Of a stretch of 64,000 nt of DNA, positions 20,457 through 33,400 are shown piece after piece. How positions within the stretch are numbered: position 1 is the first letter of the stretch; each line of letters starts with the position of its first letter. The notes beneath the pieces are model-generated. The model was not told where the DNA came from and did not search any database. It was given only the letters and a program-made list of their open reading frames with translations. A program made the position numbers and the translations under genes. The DNA comes from Eopsaltria australis (lineage: Eukaryota > Chordata > Aves > Passeriformes > Petroicidae). Location: assembly GCA_034509425.1 (NCBI GenBank), contig JAVTVJ010000349.1, positions 1,178,001 to 1,242,000 of the forward strand. The letters are read 5' to 3'.

Positions 20457-23026
20457 AAACTCCTTTGAGAAATAACAACATAGTTAATTACACAGCTTTG
20501 GCACATTTGTCTCATCTGGCACAGAGGATACCATAACTGCAGGCTTTCTTTCATGTGTCAGATGGAATAACATACTATTGTGTCTCTTTCTGTTTAATTT
20601 TTTCACATTATAACCTCCTGTCACCGATGATTACTACCTGATTGATTGATGGATTGATTAATGGTCAATTTCAGATTTTTCCAGCAGACCAGAGGAGATG
20701 AGGAAACAGTCTTGACACAGTGACTGTTATCCTCCTGTCTTTTCCTCTCTGAGATTGATTACATCTCTACTGCAAAAATCACGGTTTCTAAGTCCTCTGA
20801 TCCCCCTCTTCCACTTCTGATTATAGTTTTCAATTTAGTTTTAGCTTAACAGCCTGTCAGCCAAATTCACTGGCATGTTCTTGAAGCTTAAAGCATTTTC
20901 AGCTTTTGGCTCAAGTTATCTACTGAAATGGTCAGCAAACAACTGAACTGAATGCAAATGCATGAACTAAAAGATATGTGATTGAAAAACTTGAGCACTC
21001 TTTCAGTCACCTGAATACTGGTGTTCATGAGTATTAGAACAAATTACAGTGCAGTGCTAAAAAAGCAGCCAGTAAATTGCCTTGAAAAAAATAGTGTTTC
21101 CGATAATCCGTTTTTCATAGCATTTTAGAAAATGAGGGGTAAAGGTCTCTTGTATATTAACTATAGCACCATGTGACTGGTATTCTTTATCAGTTGCTGA
21201 GCAACGGTCATACTCTGAATTTTTAAACTCATTAGCAAGCTGAACAGGCTGGCATTTGGCAGATGTTATTTGATTTTGTTTGGAGGCAAGTCAATGGGGG
21301 AGACAGAAGAGACATTGAGCTCATTGTGTTATCTTGCTTCTCTTATTAAATTCGCATGATATTTAAAACACATCTAAGGAGACTGAAAGGAACTTCTTAA
21401 TTTTCAGATTATTCACAGAACTTTTATGTGATTTATGTAGTAATATAAATGACACACATGAGGCAAATTTTGTTAGCTTCAAACACATTTTAATCTGTAC
21501 CTAACATTTTCCTGAAGTGTTTCGGTCATTAGTCATGGCTGAGGTAGCTTTATTTGAATCCTCCAATCATGCAAGCACTTCTTAAACAGTTTCGCCAGCA
21601 TACCTTGCCATTGATCAGGAATATTTTGTTTTTGTGTTCCAGCGGAAGCCTTCTTAAATAGAAGAACTGTCAATTGTTATAAATCTTTTGGTGCTGTGTG
21701 ACATTGATGTGATGTGACCATGCATCCACAAAGAACTTGCTCTGCTTGGATTTTAAGATAGTGGTGGCCAAAGCTTACAAGTCTTGGCAATGTGCCTAAG
21801 TAAGCTTAAACCACTAAAACTTTGAACTAATGAGTTATAAACCAGCAGGCAACCTCTACAGAGCATAAGTATATGTGAAGTCAGATACTGTCAGATTTGT
21901 AACATTAATTCAGGAGCACAGATCTCCCACTCAAATACCAGATGTCAGTGTATTGTTTTGTTGACTCATTAATGGCAGTTATAGCATGGTTATTTTTCTG
22001 ACTGAAGCTAATTTAAAGAACTAGTGAAAAGAGAGTAATACCATTCCTTAGCTTCTAAGGGCTGTCTTGAGTATCTTCTTTGTCTAAGGAATCTTTACCC
22101 AAAGCACTTCCATGTGATTCAAAGGATCATTATAAATTACTGAATTATTATTGCTGGTTTTCACCTCAGTAGCAGACATGAGGCCCAACTCAGGTTTTTC
22201 ACACTTAGAATTATGGATAAATGAACATTAAGAAATTATTCATGCTGTCATATGGAGCATATTTTTTTAACTCCTCCAACATTATTTAAATGAGAAATTT
22301 CTGATAGTCTTGCAAGTACTTGCAGAGCTATTCTGGAAACTAATATTGCCTGACTTCTGGGTATTTTGGGCTTTTTCCAACCTTATTTGTCTGGTCATAA
22401 ATAGAGTCTACATATTCATCTCAACAACAGATGCTAATAATACTGTAGAAAATAAGGTCTATCAAATCTATGGGGCTGGCTTCTAAGACAAAAAACCCCA
22501 AACATCTAGGTATATTAGTCTGCTTCAATCAGTAGCATAAGTCAACAAAACCGGGAATATCCGTAAATTGCAACTAGCAAGAAAAAGGAAAAAAGGTATA
22601 TAGGGAAGGTTGGATTGAGTGAAATCACCTGTTTGTTAGAAATACTTAGGGAACATAGACCAGACTCACAAGTGAAATCGAAGTTTATAAGAAACAGAAA
22701 GACTGTTCTGCAACATGTGATTGTTAAGTTAATTTCTTGCTGAAGGATATTATGGATGCTAAAAATTTACATAAACTCAAAGGAAAACAGAGTTAATGGA
22801 AGAGAAATCCATTGGGGTCTTTGGCTGAATAAGCTTCTGAAGTACAAGTCATTTGGTTTAAGTGTTACATACTGAGGAAATGTTACTGCCTGCTTTCTCC
22901 GGTTTTGTGGTTTTCCTAGGTACCTGGTATTGGTCACACATCCTCTCAGTCTTAGAGTTTACAATCATCTCTTATGCAACTATTTATCATTAATTCTACA
23001 TACATTAATCTAATAATATCACAGAG
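20457..23026. other. AT-rich non-coding DNA, nothing recognised
   Basis: No coding region or named repeat. A short GATT-type repeat occurs at about 20638-20663. The stretch 21180-21350 is of higher complexity but shows no family I know. Confidence 0.5.
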
Positions 23027-23180
23027 TTGGTTGTGGTTTGTTCTTGTTGATTGGTTGGTTGGTTGGAGTGGGGGTTTTTTGTTTGTTTGATTTTGGGTCT
23101 TTTTTGGTGGGTTGGGGGGTTGTTTGTTTGGTTTTTTTTAGTTTGTATTCCTTTGTTTTTCTTTAATTTTCTTTTTTTAA
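23027..23180. repeat. T/G-rich strand-skewed low complexity
   Basis: Dominated by ttgg and gtttgttt units with almost no A or C on the plus strand (ggttggttggttggagtggg at its centre). It gives rise to spurious hydrophobic (+) and Asn/Gln/Thr/Pro-rich (-) open frames that should be ignored. Confidence 0.85.
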
Positions 23181-23788
23181 GTCTGTATACTTTTCTCTCT
23201 TTGAGCCAGATTGGAAAGAAAAACATCAAATGCTGCAGGATGAATCATGTAAGAGTTATGTCCACACAAGTACTTTTCCTACTGCCTTCTTCCTGCACTG
23301 TGGAGTCACTGGTAATCATCTACCACTGTTGTACTGAAACCATTTTTTTAGTGCAGAGTGACTTATAGTTGGCAGGGAAGGAATTCTAAAATCTTCCTGC
23401 TTGGTGAAATTTTGGAGTCTCCTTATGCAGTTTCAAAATTAAGGTATCGAAAAGTTTTGTGTTCCAATTAATATCAGTACAATTTTCATGAAGACTTATA
23501 AAGGCCTCTCTAGCACAAAGAGGGTCTTTGAGTCTTGAAGATACAGCTCTGTAAGGCAGGGCAGATATTGCCAGGTAATTCTAGAGCTTGGGATCTACTT
23601 TTAGCAGAAACACATTATAAATTCACTTCATGAATGGAACTGGAATTATTGCTGTGTGATTGAAAGCAGGAAAAATTAGTAAAGACTGTCTTCCTAGTTT
23701 TCTTTTCTTTATCATTATCACTCACAAATTACATCAGAATAGAAAATAGCTTTTATTTAGGACAGTATACCTTTATTAAACATCAGTT
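23181..23788. other. AT-rich non-coding DNA
   Basis: Nothing recognised between the T/G-rich tract and the CR1 pair. Confidence 0.5.
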
Positions 23789-24291
23789 CACAGAGTGGTT
23801 GAGGTTGAAAGGGATCTCTGAAGGTCATCCAGTCCAACCTCCTGCTCCACAGGGTCACCTAGAGCCAGTAGCATGCAACCATGTCTAGAGGGGGTTTGAA
23901 TAGGTCTAATGAGAGAGACTCCATGACCTCTCTGGGCAGCCTCTGAGTGCTCAGCACTCACCATAATAAAAAGTGCTTCCTGATGTTCAGATGGTAACTT
24001 TTGTTCTTTACTTTTTGCCCATTATATTTTATCCCATTACTGGACACCCCTGAAAAGAGCCTGTCTCTGTCCTCAGATATTTATATACTGATAACATCCC
24101 CCTGAGCCTTCTTTTTTACAGACTGAACAGTCACAGCATTCTTGACATTTTCTAATAATGAGATGCTCTAGTCTCCTAATCATCTTAATGGCTTTTTCCA
24201 GTGTGTCCATGCCTCTCTTTTATGGGACAGCACAGAGTTGGAACCAGGACTCCAGGTGTGGTCTTCCCAGTGCTGAATAAAGAGGAAGAAT
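23789..24291 (-). mobile_element. CR1 LINE 3' UTR fragment, reverse (first of two)
   Basis: The plus-strand text cagagtggttgaggttgaaagggatc at the left edge is the reverse of a CR1 3' end. It continues through the 3' UTR (catccagtccaacctcctgctc, ctccatgacctctctgggcagcc) and into the region that normally reads on into ORF2 (tccaggtgtggtcttcccagtgctgaataaagaggaag). There it breaks off exactly where a second CR1 3' end begins. Confidence 0.92.
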
Positions 24292-25265
24292 GGGTAAGGC
24301 TGGAAGGAACCACTGGAGGTCATCTAGTCCAACCTTGCTCAGTTAGGGACCCCTAGAGCATGTTACTCAGGAGTGCATCTAGAGAGCTTTTGAATATCTC
24401 CAGTGAAGGAGACTCCACAACCTCTCTGGGCATCCTGTTCCAGTGTGTGATCACCCACACAGTGAAGAAGTTCTTCTACAGATTCCAGTGGAACTTTCTT
24501 TGCATCAGTTTATGCTTGCCCATTGCCCCTATTGCTTGGCACCACCAAGATGAGCCTAGCTTCATCCTCTCAGCACCTTCCCTTTAGATACTGATAGACA
24601 GTGATGAGTTCCCCTCTCAGCTGACTCTTCTCAGGTTGACAGATCCATCAGTCTTTCCTTGTGCTCCAGTTGCTCAATCATCTTTGTAATCCTCCACTGG
24701 ACCTGCTCCAGGACCTTAATGTCTCTCTTGTACTGTGGAGCCCAGAGCACTCCAGATGTGGCCTCACCAGGGCATAGTAGAGGGGCAGGATCAGCTCCCT
24801 TGATCTGCTGGCAATGCTCTTCCGAATGACCCCCAGGACCATTGGCCTTCTTGATCACAAGGGCACACTGCTCGTTCATGGATAGTATCTTGTCCACCAG
24901 GACCCCTTACCCGCAGATCAGCTCCCAGCCTGTACTGGTGCATGAGGTTATTCTTCCCCAGGTGCAGGTCTTGACACTTCTTCCTGTTGAGCTTCATGAG
25001 TCAGTCAAGCTCTCTCTGGATGGCAGTGTTGACCCTCTATCAAATCTGCCCCTTGTCTAAGATTGCAAATTTGTTGGGAGTAGCCTCTCACTAATTATTA
25101 AACAGGACTGGACCCAGTATTGACCCCATGGGTACACCACTCATCACTGGCTTCTAACTAGAGTTTGTGTGGCTTATCATCACACCCTGAGCCTGGAGAT
25201 TGAGACAACTTTCACTACACCTTGCTGTCTGTTTATTCACCCTGTACTTCATAATTGTGGTTAAG
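24292..25265 (-). mobile_element. CR1 LINE, reverse (second of two)
   Basis: A second CR1 3' end starts at the junction (aaggctggaaggaaccactggagg). The 3' UTR is followed on the minus strand by ORF2 text: a block with WAPQYKRDIKVLEQVQWR around 24690-24740, homologous to FLVPQCEKDIKLLERVQKR in the CR1 at 1.1-2.3 kb; then LNRKKCQDLHLG near 24960-24995; then SGVPMGSILGPVLFNN at 25094-25141. Stops and frameshifts are present. The 5' edge is uncertain; weak similarity may extend to about 25300. Confidence 0.92.
24631..24897 (-). pseudogene. CR1 ORF2 C-terminal relic
   Basis: An 88-codon open piece in the second CR1 of the pair. WAPQYKRDIKVLEQVQWRITKM is the well-kept C-terminal block of CR1 ORF2 downstream of the RT. 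It is a relic of the repeat, not a host gene. Confidence 0.8.
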
Positions 25266-28200
25266 TATGCGCAGGAAAGAATTTTCTGGATGGTGTTGGT
25301 TTAGAGACATTGATTCCTAGGACAATATTAGACTTTTTTGAGCTCACGTGACAAGCAGTATCCCAAGAAATTAATTGTCTTATTTGTTTTCATTCTTGTC
25401 ATCTGAATTCTGAAATCTAGGAATGGCGAAACATTCTTGGCAGCACTACAATTTAGCTGTCTTCCAAAAAGGAATTGTGACTGTAAGTGTGCATGGGTGG
25501 TTATGATCCTGACATGAGCGGGAGAGCCTACTTGGTTAATCAAGTGACAAGAGAGCCAGGAAACCTTTCCTATGCCTTAGGACACAAGTTTTCTTGGTTG
25601 GATTGCAGAAAGGAAGAGGTGTGTGTAGTTTCCTGGGTCTAGCTTTGTGGGCAAGAAGAGACAGAGATGAGCCTTGTGCTCTTGGCTAAATTGTGCAACC
25701 CTGACTGCCAGCACTACCCAGATTATAAGAGATGAAAATTTAGGCTTCAGGGCTAGAACCCTCTCACTCATACTTAGCTGGATGGGCAGAATAAGTTGGA
25801 TAGCAGATATTATGATTTCTATTTTATGGCATCTGCCTTATCTTAGTTAAATCCCTTCCTATTTATACATACTTAAAAAAGGAACATTTTGGACTGTGTG
25901 CATAATATTCAAGTATGTACAAACATGCTATCAGTATGCTACTGGCTGAAAGCTTAGATAATTCAACATAGCTGTTGTAATTCCTCTTGAACAATTTAGG
26001 TGTCTAGAAAGCCCTAGGGCAAAAGTAAATAAAAAGAAGTATCATAAAAAAGTCTGTATTTCCTTTGAAAGATGCCTTTAAGAATGCAAATTTTTTTTTT
26101 AGGGAAGAATTCTATAAAGAAGAAATCTGCAATTTGAATGAAAAATTCATGGGAACTTGTTATAATTTCCAAAGTTTGTGGAGCCAAGTTAAAAAATTTC
26201 ACTATCTTCACAGGAGACCTAGCAGTAAAAATTAGTTGGGTAGTCTCACCTCATCTTGATTTTTTTTCCCCAGACTATGAAAAACACTGCAAATGTGATA
26301 ATGATTTGCAGTCTCCACACAGGAGAGACCAAGGAATAGAATAACAAGTTAGTTTGCAGGTCAAGAGAAAAGGGTGAATTAGTAGAGTTGGAGTAAGAAA
26401 CTTGCACAGCCTGAATCCACTGTTTAACTTGGTCAGAGCTGTTAGTCTTGTACTTTGATGAACTCTAAATTCACTGAGAAAAGACAGAAAAGAAGTAATA
26501 GTAGGGCTGAATGAATCCAGGAGCGGAAATGTGGTAAAGAACCTTTCACCTCCACTGTTATTTCACAATGAAGCAGAATAAAGCCGTCCTTTTTAAAAGA
26601 AGCTAAAGGGAGTTTCTGAAATGAATCTAGCCAAGGTCAGAAAATCTTATAATTCTTGTTATCTCTTCAGTAATGTCTGAAGAATATACTCTTGGTCCCA
26701 CTTTATAATGGACAGGTGCAAAATTACAAGCCTCTAACACTTTCAGTAAACGTAGGGAAAAGTGTAAGGAAAAAACCAAAAGTAAATTGATAATGAAATA
26801 AATCAAATAATGAGCCTCAGTCTCTTGGTTGAGTTTAGTTCAATATTCCATAGTCACTTCAGTACTGCAGTCATTTAGTGTAAAGTTTGATACTTTCCAG
26901 TGTGTTCCATCCAATTTTTCTTTAAAATAGTATTTCTCCATTAACCATATTTACTTCCCAGAGAAATCCAAATAAACACACAGTTCAGATCAAAACCTAT
27001 ATTCATTTTCTCAGGGCAGCTTTATTAAGCAGCAGAAGAAGAGATGTTCAAAATAATTCTAAACAGGAATTTTCTTTGTGAGAGTAGGAGAAGGAAATAC
27101 CATTTCCTCCTTCCTGTGTTCTGAGCCCTTTCTTCTCACTCACTGCTACTTTTCAGTATCAACTGTTTATTTTCTTTTGGGGCATCTTTGGCTCAAAGTA
27201 CCTACAGTCCAGTTTTGAGATAGTCTTCACAAAATTTGTTTAATTTTGTGTGGGTTTTTTTGTGTTGACAATATGGTGGATAGTAAAGACGTAAATTAAG
27301 ATACAATGCTAATTTATTAATCTTTGGAAAGGTCTAGCTTTCCAAATAAAGTCCCTAAGTATTTAAATATATGTTGAGTAACAACAAAAAATAGGGGTTA
27401 TATTACACTAAGTTAGTGAAATAATGTTTTCACTGGATCTGTTTATTGCAAGAAGTTAATACTGGAGTATCTCAAGGTTATTTCTAATACTGGAAAGTTT
27501 TAATGATTATTTTATGTGAAGTTAGAGCTCCATTTTTAATGAAATAGTAATTCTGCTTGACCTTATATAGCTTTAAGGCTTGGGGTTTTTTTTCATCAGT
27601 TCATCTCATCTACATTACTGAAGTGAACTTCAAGATATCAAAAAATATATGGTCCTAATCCAATGTAAATGAAACAAAACATGAGCTAGAGAAATAACAA
27701 CCTAACCGACCACACAAAACGTCCAAAAAGCCTAGAATACCATTGATCTCTGAAAATAAGCCTATACAGTAATGAGACCGAGTCGAAGGTCTTTTTAATA
27801 TGTAACGGATAATATAGAATAGCACTAGCATAGTTTTTAAAAGTAATTAATTTCTGTGTTGATTTCATAATATAAGCAGTTGTATTGGGAAAGCAATTCA
27901 CAAAGTAATTTGCATTATACAGTTTTTGTTGAGAAAACAGACTTTTTGTAGTACTGTAGCTTATCTTTGTTCTCTCTATTGCAGAATAAATAACTTTTGA
28001 ATACACAAGTAACTAAGAGGAAATTTATAACATCAAATATAGAACATTTTAGTCTGACATGGGGAGTATTTTCTTAAGTTCATAAGGGTGTGGTTTTTAA
28101 AGGACTTATTGTAATTAAATTCAATTAAAAATTTGTAGTTCTAGGGAGTGAACTAAGAAAAAATTACATAATGAAAAATGGCAACATTTGGTAAAAAGTT

Positions 28201-28272
28201 AAACATGAGGTATGATAAGAATTTCAGTGAATACATAGAGGTATGAGATAGCCAAACATCATTCAAATAATC
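25266..28272. other. AT-rich non-coding DNA, nothing recognised
   Basis: Short open frames only (25328-25543, 25577-25771, 26014-26344, 27686-28006), with no domains. No named repeat recognised. A T-run lies at 26090-26100. Confidence 0.5.
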
Positions 28273-28623
28273 TTAGCAATAAACTTTATTTTTCCCAGTT
28301 TTAGACCTTGTATGGGTGGGTATAAAAGTGTCTTTTGTTGAGTTAATTCCTGCAAATGGACAGATCACATTTGGTATAATGAGGAAGCTGAGAATCATAG
28401 TCATTGGGAAGGAAGTCCATGGTTTAGTGAACAGGTAAGTGCTGTTCACACCAGCCACAGCACATGCATAACAACCTTGTTTCCACCTTCCTGTTTTACG
28501 TGCTGGAGTGTTCGGAGCATTACTTACTGTCACGGTTCCATGGGTACCATGGGCTTCCCTCACCTGAATGCTCAAACCACTTGTTATTTCTTTACTTACA
28601 TTTCGATTAACTTTAATCAGCAA
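28273..28623 (-). other. Unidentified 116-codon open frame
   Basis: A minus-strand open frame in a patch with more CpG and GC than its flanks. The translation has a basic N-terminal half (ARKTGRWKQG), then a hydrophobic stretch (FPMTMILSFLIIPNVICPFAG) that could be one membrane segment, then a basic end. I do not recognise it. There is no support from splice sites or a promoter. It could be chance, a decayed retrocopy or an exon remnant. Confidence 0.15.
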
Positions 28624-30017
28624 GCAGTAACTAGGGTGCTCATTTGATCACTGAACTCTTGATTACATCCTGCTATGTTTTCATGCCGGATTTTGAATTT
28701 TGTACTAATTTTCCCAAAAGTTATTAACTGACTCTCCTTTCAGTGTGAAGACTGAAGTGACTATGACTGAACCAAAGAAAGGAAGAATAATTTCTGTTGG
28801 CTTTGGAACTTCCTAGAACTTTTTTTAGTTCTTAGGAATTATGTCATCTGCTATAAGTACTTCAAATAAATTGTAACAGTATTAGATACAGTTAATATGA
28901 AAGATTTAAGTCACCTTGATGGTGCTTTTTTCCTGAGTGGTTATAGACTGATACATACTGAAAAGCTTACAGTGCCTTATATTCATATTTATTTCTGTGC
29001 CCCCTTTTTAATGTCTAAACTTTCTTCTATTCTTAGAAGAGGACTTATACTCTGGAAGTTAATTTAGCATAATTTAAGTACTAGAGGCACACAGACTATT
29101 AAGGTCATTTGGATTTCACTGTAATTTTTCACTTCATAGTGACATGGCTAGATTCTGATTGCCTTCACAATGATGTAAATCAATATAACATCAGCAAGAG
29201 GTTTGGACTTGGTAACTTATTTTCATAGTTTTTGTGACACATACACGACTACCATAGGAAAGGGCAGTTACTAAAACAATATCTTTTCTGTGAGTTTCTT
29301 AGCCAGAAAGCGACAGTGTTGTCGGAGTTTGTTAGAATTTTATCTCCAAAATTGTGCGCCTGTATCTGAATTGAATACCTGTATGAAACTGCAGGTTCCT
29401 TTTTTTTCCTATCAAATTTTCCCAAGCAATTACTTTAACAAGCTAGGTACAAACCTGTATGAACGAAAACAGACTTGAGAGCAGGATCTGACCTAGTCAC
29501 TTCAAATAAAATGCACTTGTGAGCTCTTAAAAATTGGTCAGTTAAGATGTTTGTTTTCTGTTCTAAAAATACCAAGTATGTAGAAATCTCATTTTAAATG
29601 CAACGATCACTCTGCAAAAGATATGGGTAATTCTTCAAAAGTAACATAATTACAGCTCTCAAAAAGGTTTCAAAAAAACTTCACAGTAGTAAAAGTAGTG
29701 ACTATTCAGTCAGAGTATACTAAAGACATGACAGCACAGTGGCAACGGTAAGATGTCTTTTGCAACACTCAGACACACCAGCCCTCACAGTGTGACTCTT
29801 CTTGCTCATTCTAGTTCAAATCTTTTCATCTTAAGCCCAGACAGACTGTGGTCTACTGAGAAGGCATTGTTCACTCACAAAGGTCATAGTGCTCTAAGGT
29901 CCTTGGTGTGCACAATAGCTGTATGGCATTGGGATAAGTACTTTTTTCCAAGGATTTACATCAAGATGAAGAATGAGTATGTCCAGCTCCTCCAGATACT
30001 GTAATTTGACCTGAAGA
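28624..30017. other. AT-rich non-coding DNA
   Basis: No gene or named repeat recognised up to the LTR at 30023. Confidence 0.5.
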
Positions 30018-30022
30018 CTGCA
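30018..30022. repeat. Target-site duplication CTGCA (left copy)
   Basis: CTGCA at 30018-30022 is repeated at 30481-30485 on the other side of the LTR. Confidence 0.85.
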
Positions 30023-30480
30023 TATCCTGATTCTGTCTGGGACAGAGTTAATTTTTGCAGTAGCCATGAGGAGGCAGAGCATGGAGCCATGTGGACATGG
30101 CTAGGGCATTATTCTCTACCACCTCACATCAGTTTCTAGGAGTAGGGATAAGGGACTCTCTGGCTTCTGAGAAGAAGGGCCTGTTTTTCCAGTGGAGCAA
30201 AGTGTGGCACTATGGGGAACCCAGCTACCGTTGTTCATTGCTATCTGGGGTCTGTGCTGAGCACTTTTGCATGTGAATCACCCTCTTTTTGTATACCTTT
30301 TTCATAATATTGTTGCTGTTACTGTTTATATTCTTATCTCATTGCTGTTTCCAGTAAATTGTTCTTATTTCAACCCATGGTCTTTGTCTTCTCTGCCTCC
30401 CACTCAGGGAGGAGGGGAGTGGTTAATGGTCTTTTTAGTAGGAGTACTAAATTGGGGAATACCATTCCTAAACCACAATA
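30023..30480 (+). mobile_element. ERVL solo LTR, forward
   Basis: It starts TATCCTGATTCTGTCTGGGACAG with GAGTTAATTTTT following, matching the avian ERVL LTR start TGTCCTG...GGGACAGAGTTAATTTT with G to A at position 2. It ends CTAAACCACAATA, where intact copies end in ...CCACAACA. Internal landmarks are the GTTGCTGTTACTGTTTATATTC block and CAGTAAATTGTTCTTATTTCAACCC, where family copies have an AATAAA-type signal before TTCTTATCTCAACCC. A perfect 5-bp direct repeat CTGCA flanks it, fixing both ends. Length is 458 bp. No primer-binding site or internal region follows, so it is a solo LTR. Both termini are mutated although the duplication is intact, suggesting moderate age. Confidence 0.92.
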
Positions 30481-30485
30481 CTGCA
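30481..30485. repeat. Target-site duplication CTGCA (right copy)
   Basis: Second copy of the 5-bp duplication flanking the ERVL LTR. Confidence 0.85.
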
Positions 30486-33400
30486 GATGTCTCCTCAAGT
30501 CAGACCTGGACAACTTGATTATTTTGTTCATCTCTAGGTACTAGAGAGGGTGTGTATGTTTTCTGTCTTCACTTCTGTGGGCACCTCTCTAATTAGCAGA
30601 GCACTGGGAAACTTGGACCACTTTACCAGGAACAGCCAGGCCAGTTCTCAAGAATTAGCACTACTGGGGACCTGACCTGCAATCTGTGGAGGAGAATTAT
30701 ATAGGAGTTACTGGTTTATCTGGCCAGCTTGGAAGCAATAAAGGATTTTCTAGTCCTTTTCATTAAAGAAACCTAGGAATATAAGTCCATGGATAGAAAG
30801 CAGGACTAGTTACTTATCCATATGACAGTCAAGTGTGATTTACAGAAAATCTAAATGATGATTTTATAGGGGCTTGTGTTTTTTTGAGATGTTTAGCAAT
30901 ATGGGATACCTATAATGCTGTGGAGCATTCAAGCTGAATTGTTACACAGACATAACCTATCTATAGGCTACCTATCTACAATCCAGGCCGTAACACTTGC
31001 CAGCAGCAGGTGGGGTACTCCAAATTGTAGGGGTGCTCTCTAGTAAGGCTGCAAGAGATAGTGTGGAAACATCTAGTTGTTTTGTTTTTAAGCAGCCAAA
31101 TTGCAGACTTCATCCACTCTTTCAAAGGGATGAAATTAATTTCTGTGAGAGAATCAGTACCTGGCCTGTATGGCCTGTGTACCATATGGGTCCTACTTAG
31201 CATCTCTGTGTCCAAGTAGTTCAGCGTGTTACAGTATACAACACTTGGTGGAATCAGTATAAGATCTCATCCCCGAACACTTCCTAGTGTAGGAAAATTA
31301 CTGCATGAAATTTTAATGGGCACATTTTGCCCTTTTCACTGCTACTTTTAAATACAAAATTATCACGCATCTTTTCAAAGGTGAACAATGAGGAATAACA
31401 GTCTTTTGAGTTCTTCTTGAAGATTTTTATTCTACTAATTAGTGATCATGTTTCTACCCAGACTTATAAAGGGCAAGAGTGTGAAAAATGGTATCGTATG
31501 GATGAAGAATAGATAATGTTGTATTCATAAATCTGTAATTCCTGCAATAAGGTTGCCATTCTTTTTGTATCCTGCAGAATGTGAAAACACATGTGATCTC
31601 CTCAAAAATAATATGATTAATATTAGGAGAATTTTCTGAACTGGTCTTATGTTTCCAGTAGGCAATAATGCAAATAATTTGATTTTAAAAGATCTGAAAT
31701 GCTTAAATAAAAAAAATAAAAAAAAAAGGGAAAAAAAAGAGAAAAAGACAAAAGATAAGTGAGTGACATTTGGGTATTCTTCCCATAACTGAAGAATCCA
31801 AAACATAGTTGTAAAGATGTTTGTATACTTTAAAAAGCATTATAAACTTAGGAAATTAATTTCACAATGTGTATAATGGCAGTTGATGACAAAGCACATA
31901 GTTTCATGAGGCCTTGTGAATAGTTCTGTAGAATGCAGTTTTTAGAAAGACCTCTGTTAACCCCTGTTAAATGATCTGCAAAGGTAAAGCATATCAATCT
32001 CAAATGTATTGAAAATCTCATACCTCTTTTCAATGAGTTTAATTTTAGTTTTGATCAGGAGTGCACTTCTGAGGTGATTCTTCCTTTTGACCACAAGTAC
32101 AGAGCTCTCCTTTTCTTTTTGAAGCAGTATTAAAGCATGCAAATTATTTTCAGATGTCAACCAGATTAAACTGCTGTTCAAATGTTCATAAGTATTTCTT
32201 CCACCAAACTAGGATAGAACTAGTCTTGAGTAAATCTCTGAAAAAGCCTGTAGTGGTAATTAAATGGCTTTCTCAGGTCTGTGAAGAATCCTCTTTCCAG
32301 GACACCAGAAGGAGTGTGCCACATCATCATTCTCCTCCCCTTGCTCCCTCATTGCATGCACAGACATTCCGTTTGTAAGGAAGGACTTAGCTGACATAAT
32401 GTAATTGTAAAATAACTCTTATAGGTTTCTGCTTTTTTCTTTCTTAAGTCTGTCCTATTTGCAATGTCTTTTTATAAAGAGTGCAAAATAAACCAGTACA
32501 TTGATGCTGCCATTGTGCTTATGATGATGAATCTGTTGATAGCATATTTAACTATTTCTGCCACTTTGTTAAACACACATTTCTAGAGGGCCTCCCTTTA
32601 AATCTCTGTTGGCTTGCTTTTCAACTATCATATTCTATTTAAATAATTTTTGGATTAAAGTGTGATATTTAAACTGTAATTAGGTTACAACAAGAGAATG
32701 GAAAAACCAATCTACGGTGGGCTGATTGTCTTCCATTCAAAGTAGATTTTATTCTAATTTCTGTGAAGTTACAGTCTTTTACCTATAACCAGAATTAATC
32801 AGTTAAAAACTAGTTTCATCACTATATTTTTTTAAAAAATCTGGTCTTAAATGAGTTTACTGAAATTTTTCTCAATTTTCTTTTTAGTAAACACTTCACT
32901 ATACGCGATATCTTTCTTCTATTTTCAATTGATGAAGTGATTGCATTCCATTTGTAATCATAGAATGCAATGTAACTTCTAAGCAGAAACGAAACAAATC
33001 CAGTTGAATATCATACTTGGAATTGGATATCTCTCTGTTTGCCATTGGCTGTAAAGGTTTATGCATTAGACGTTTATGTATTTGTATGAATACATACAAG
33101 CATGTATAAGTATAGGTGAACTCAAGATGATCAGGAAGTAGTACTAGAAGTGTGTGAGTTGTGTAAAAGGGACAGGTTATCATGTTACCTCCTCGAGGAC
33201 TGTGCTTCAAATGATGGTGCCTTTAGAATGAACTTGAGAAGTGACGTGCATTTTTGCCTTCACAAACACAGAAATGAAAAATCAAATACATTGATGAAGC
33301 TTCAAGGGCCATGTGATGTCGTTCACAGGTAGAATCATAAGCTGCTTTTGAAGATTGGTGAGATGCATCCATTCCCAAGTGCATTTCAGAATGACCTGTT

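Noticed and set aside
23005..23368. Hydrophobic 105-codon plus-strand frame and a Lys/Asn-rich minus-strand frame
   Set aside because: Both are translations of the T/G-rich low-complexity tract.
30486..31260. Possible retroviral interior downstream of the forward ERVL LTR
   Set aside because: No primer-binding site follows the LTR, the 5-bp duplication closes the element at 30485, and no retroviral coding motif is seen.
31525..31806. Phe-rich 93-codon minus-strand frame
   Set aside because: Produced by the A-rich tract at 31704-31756.
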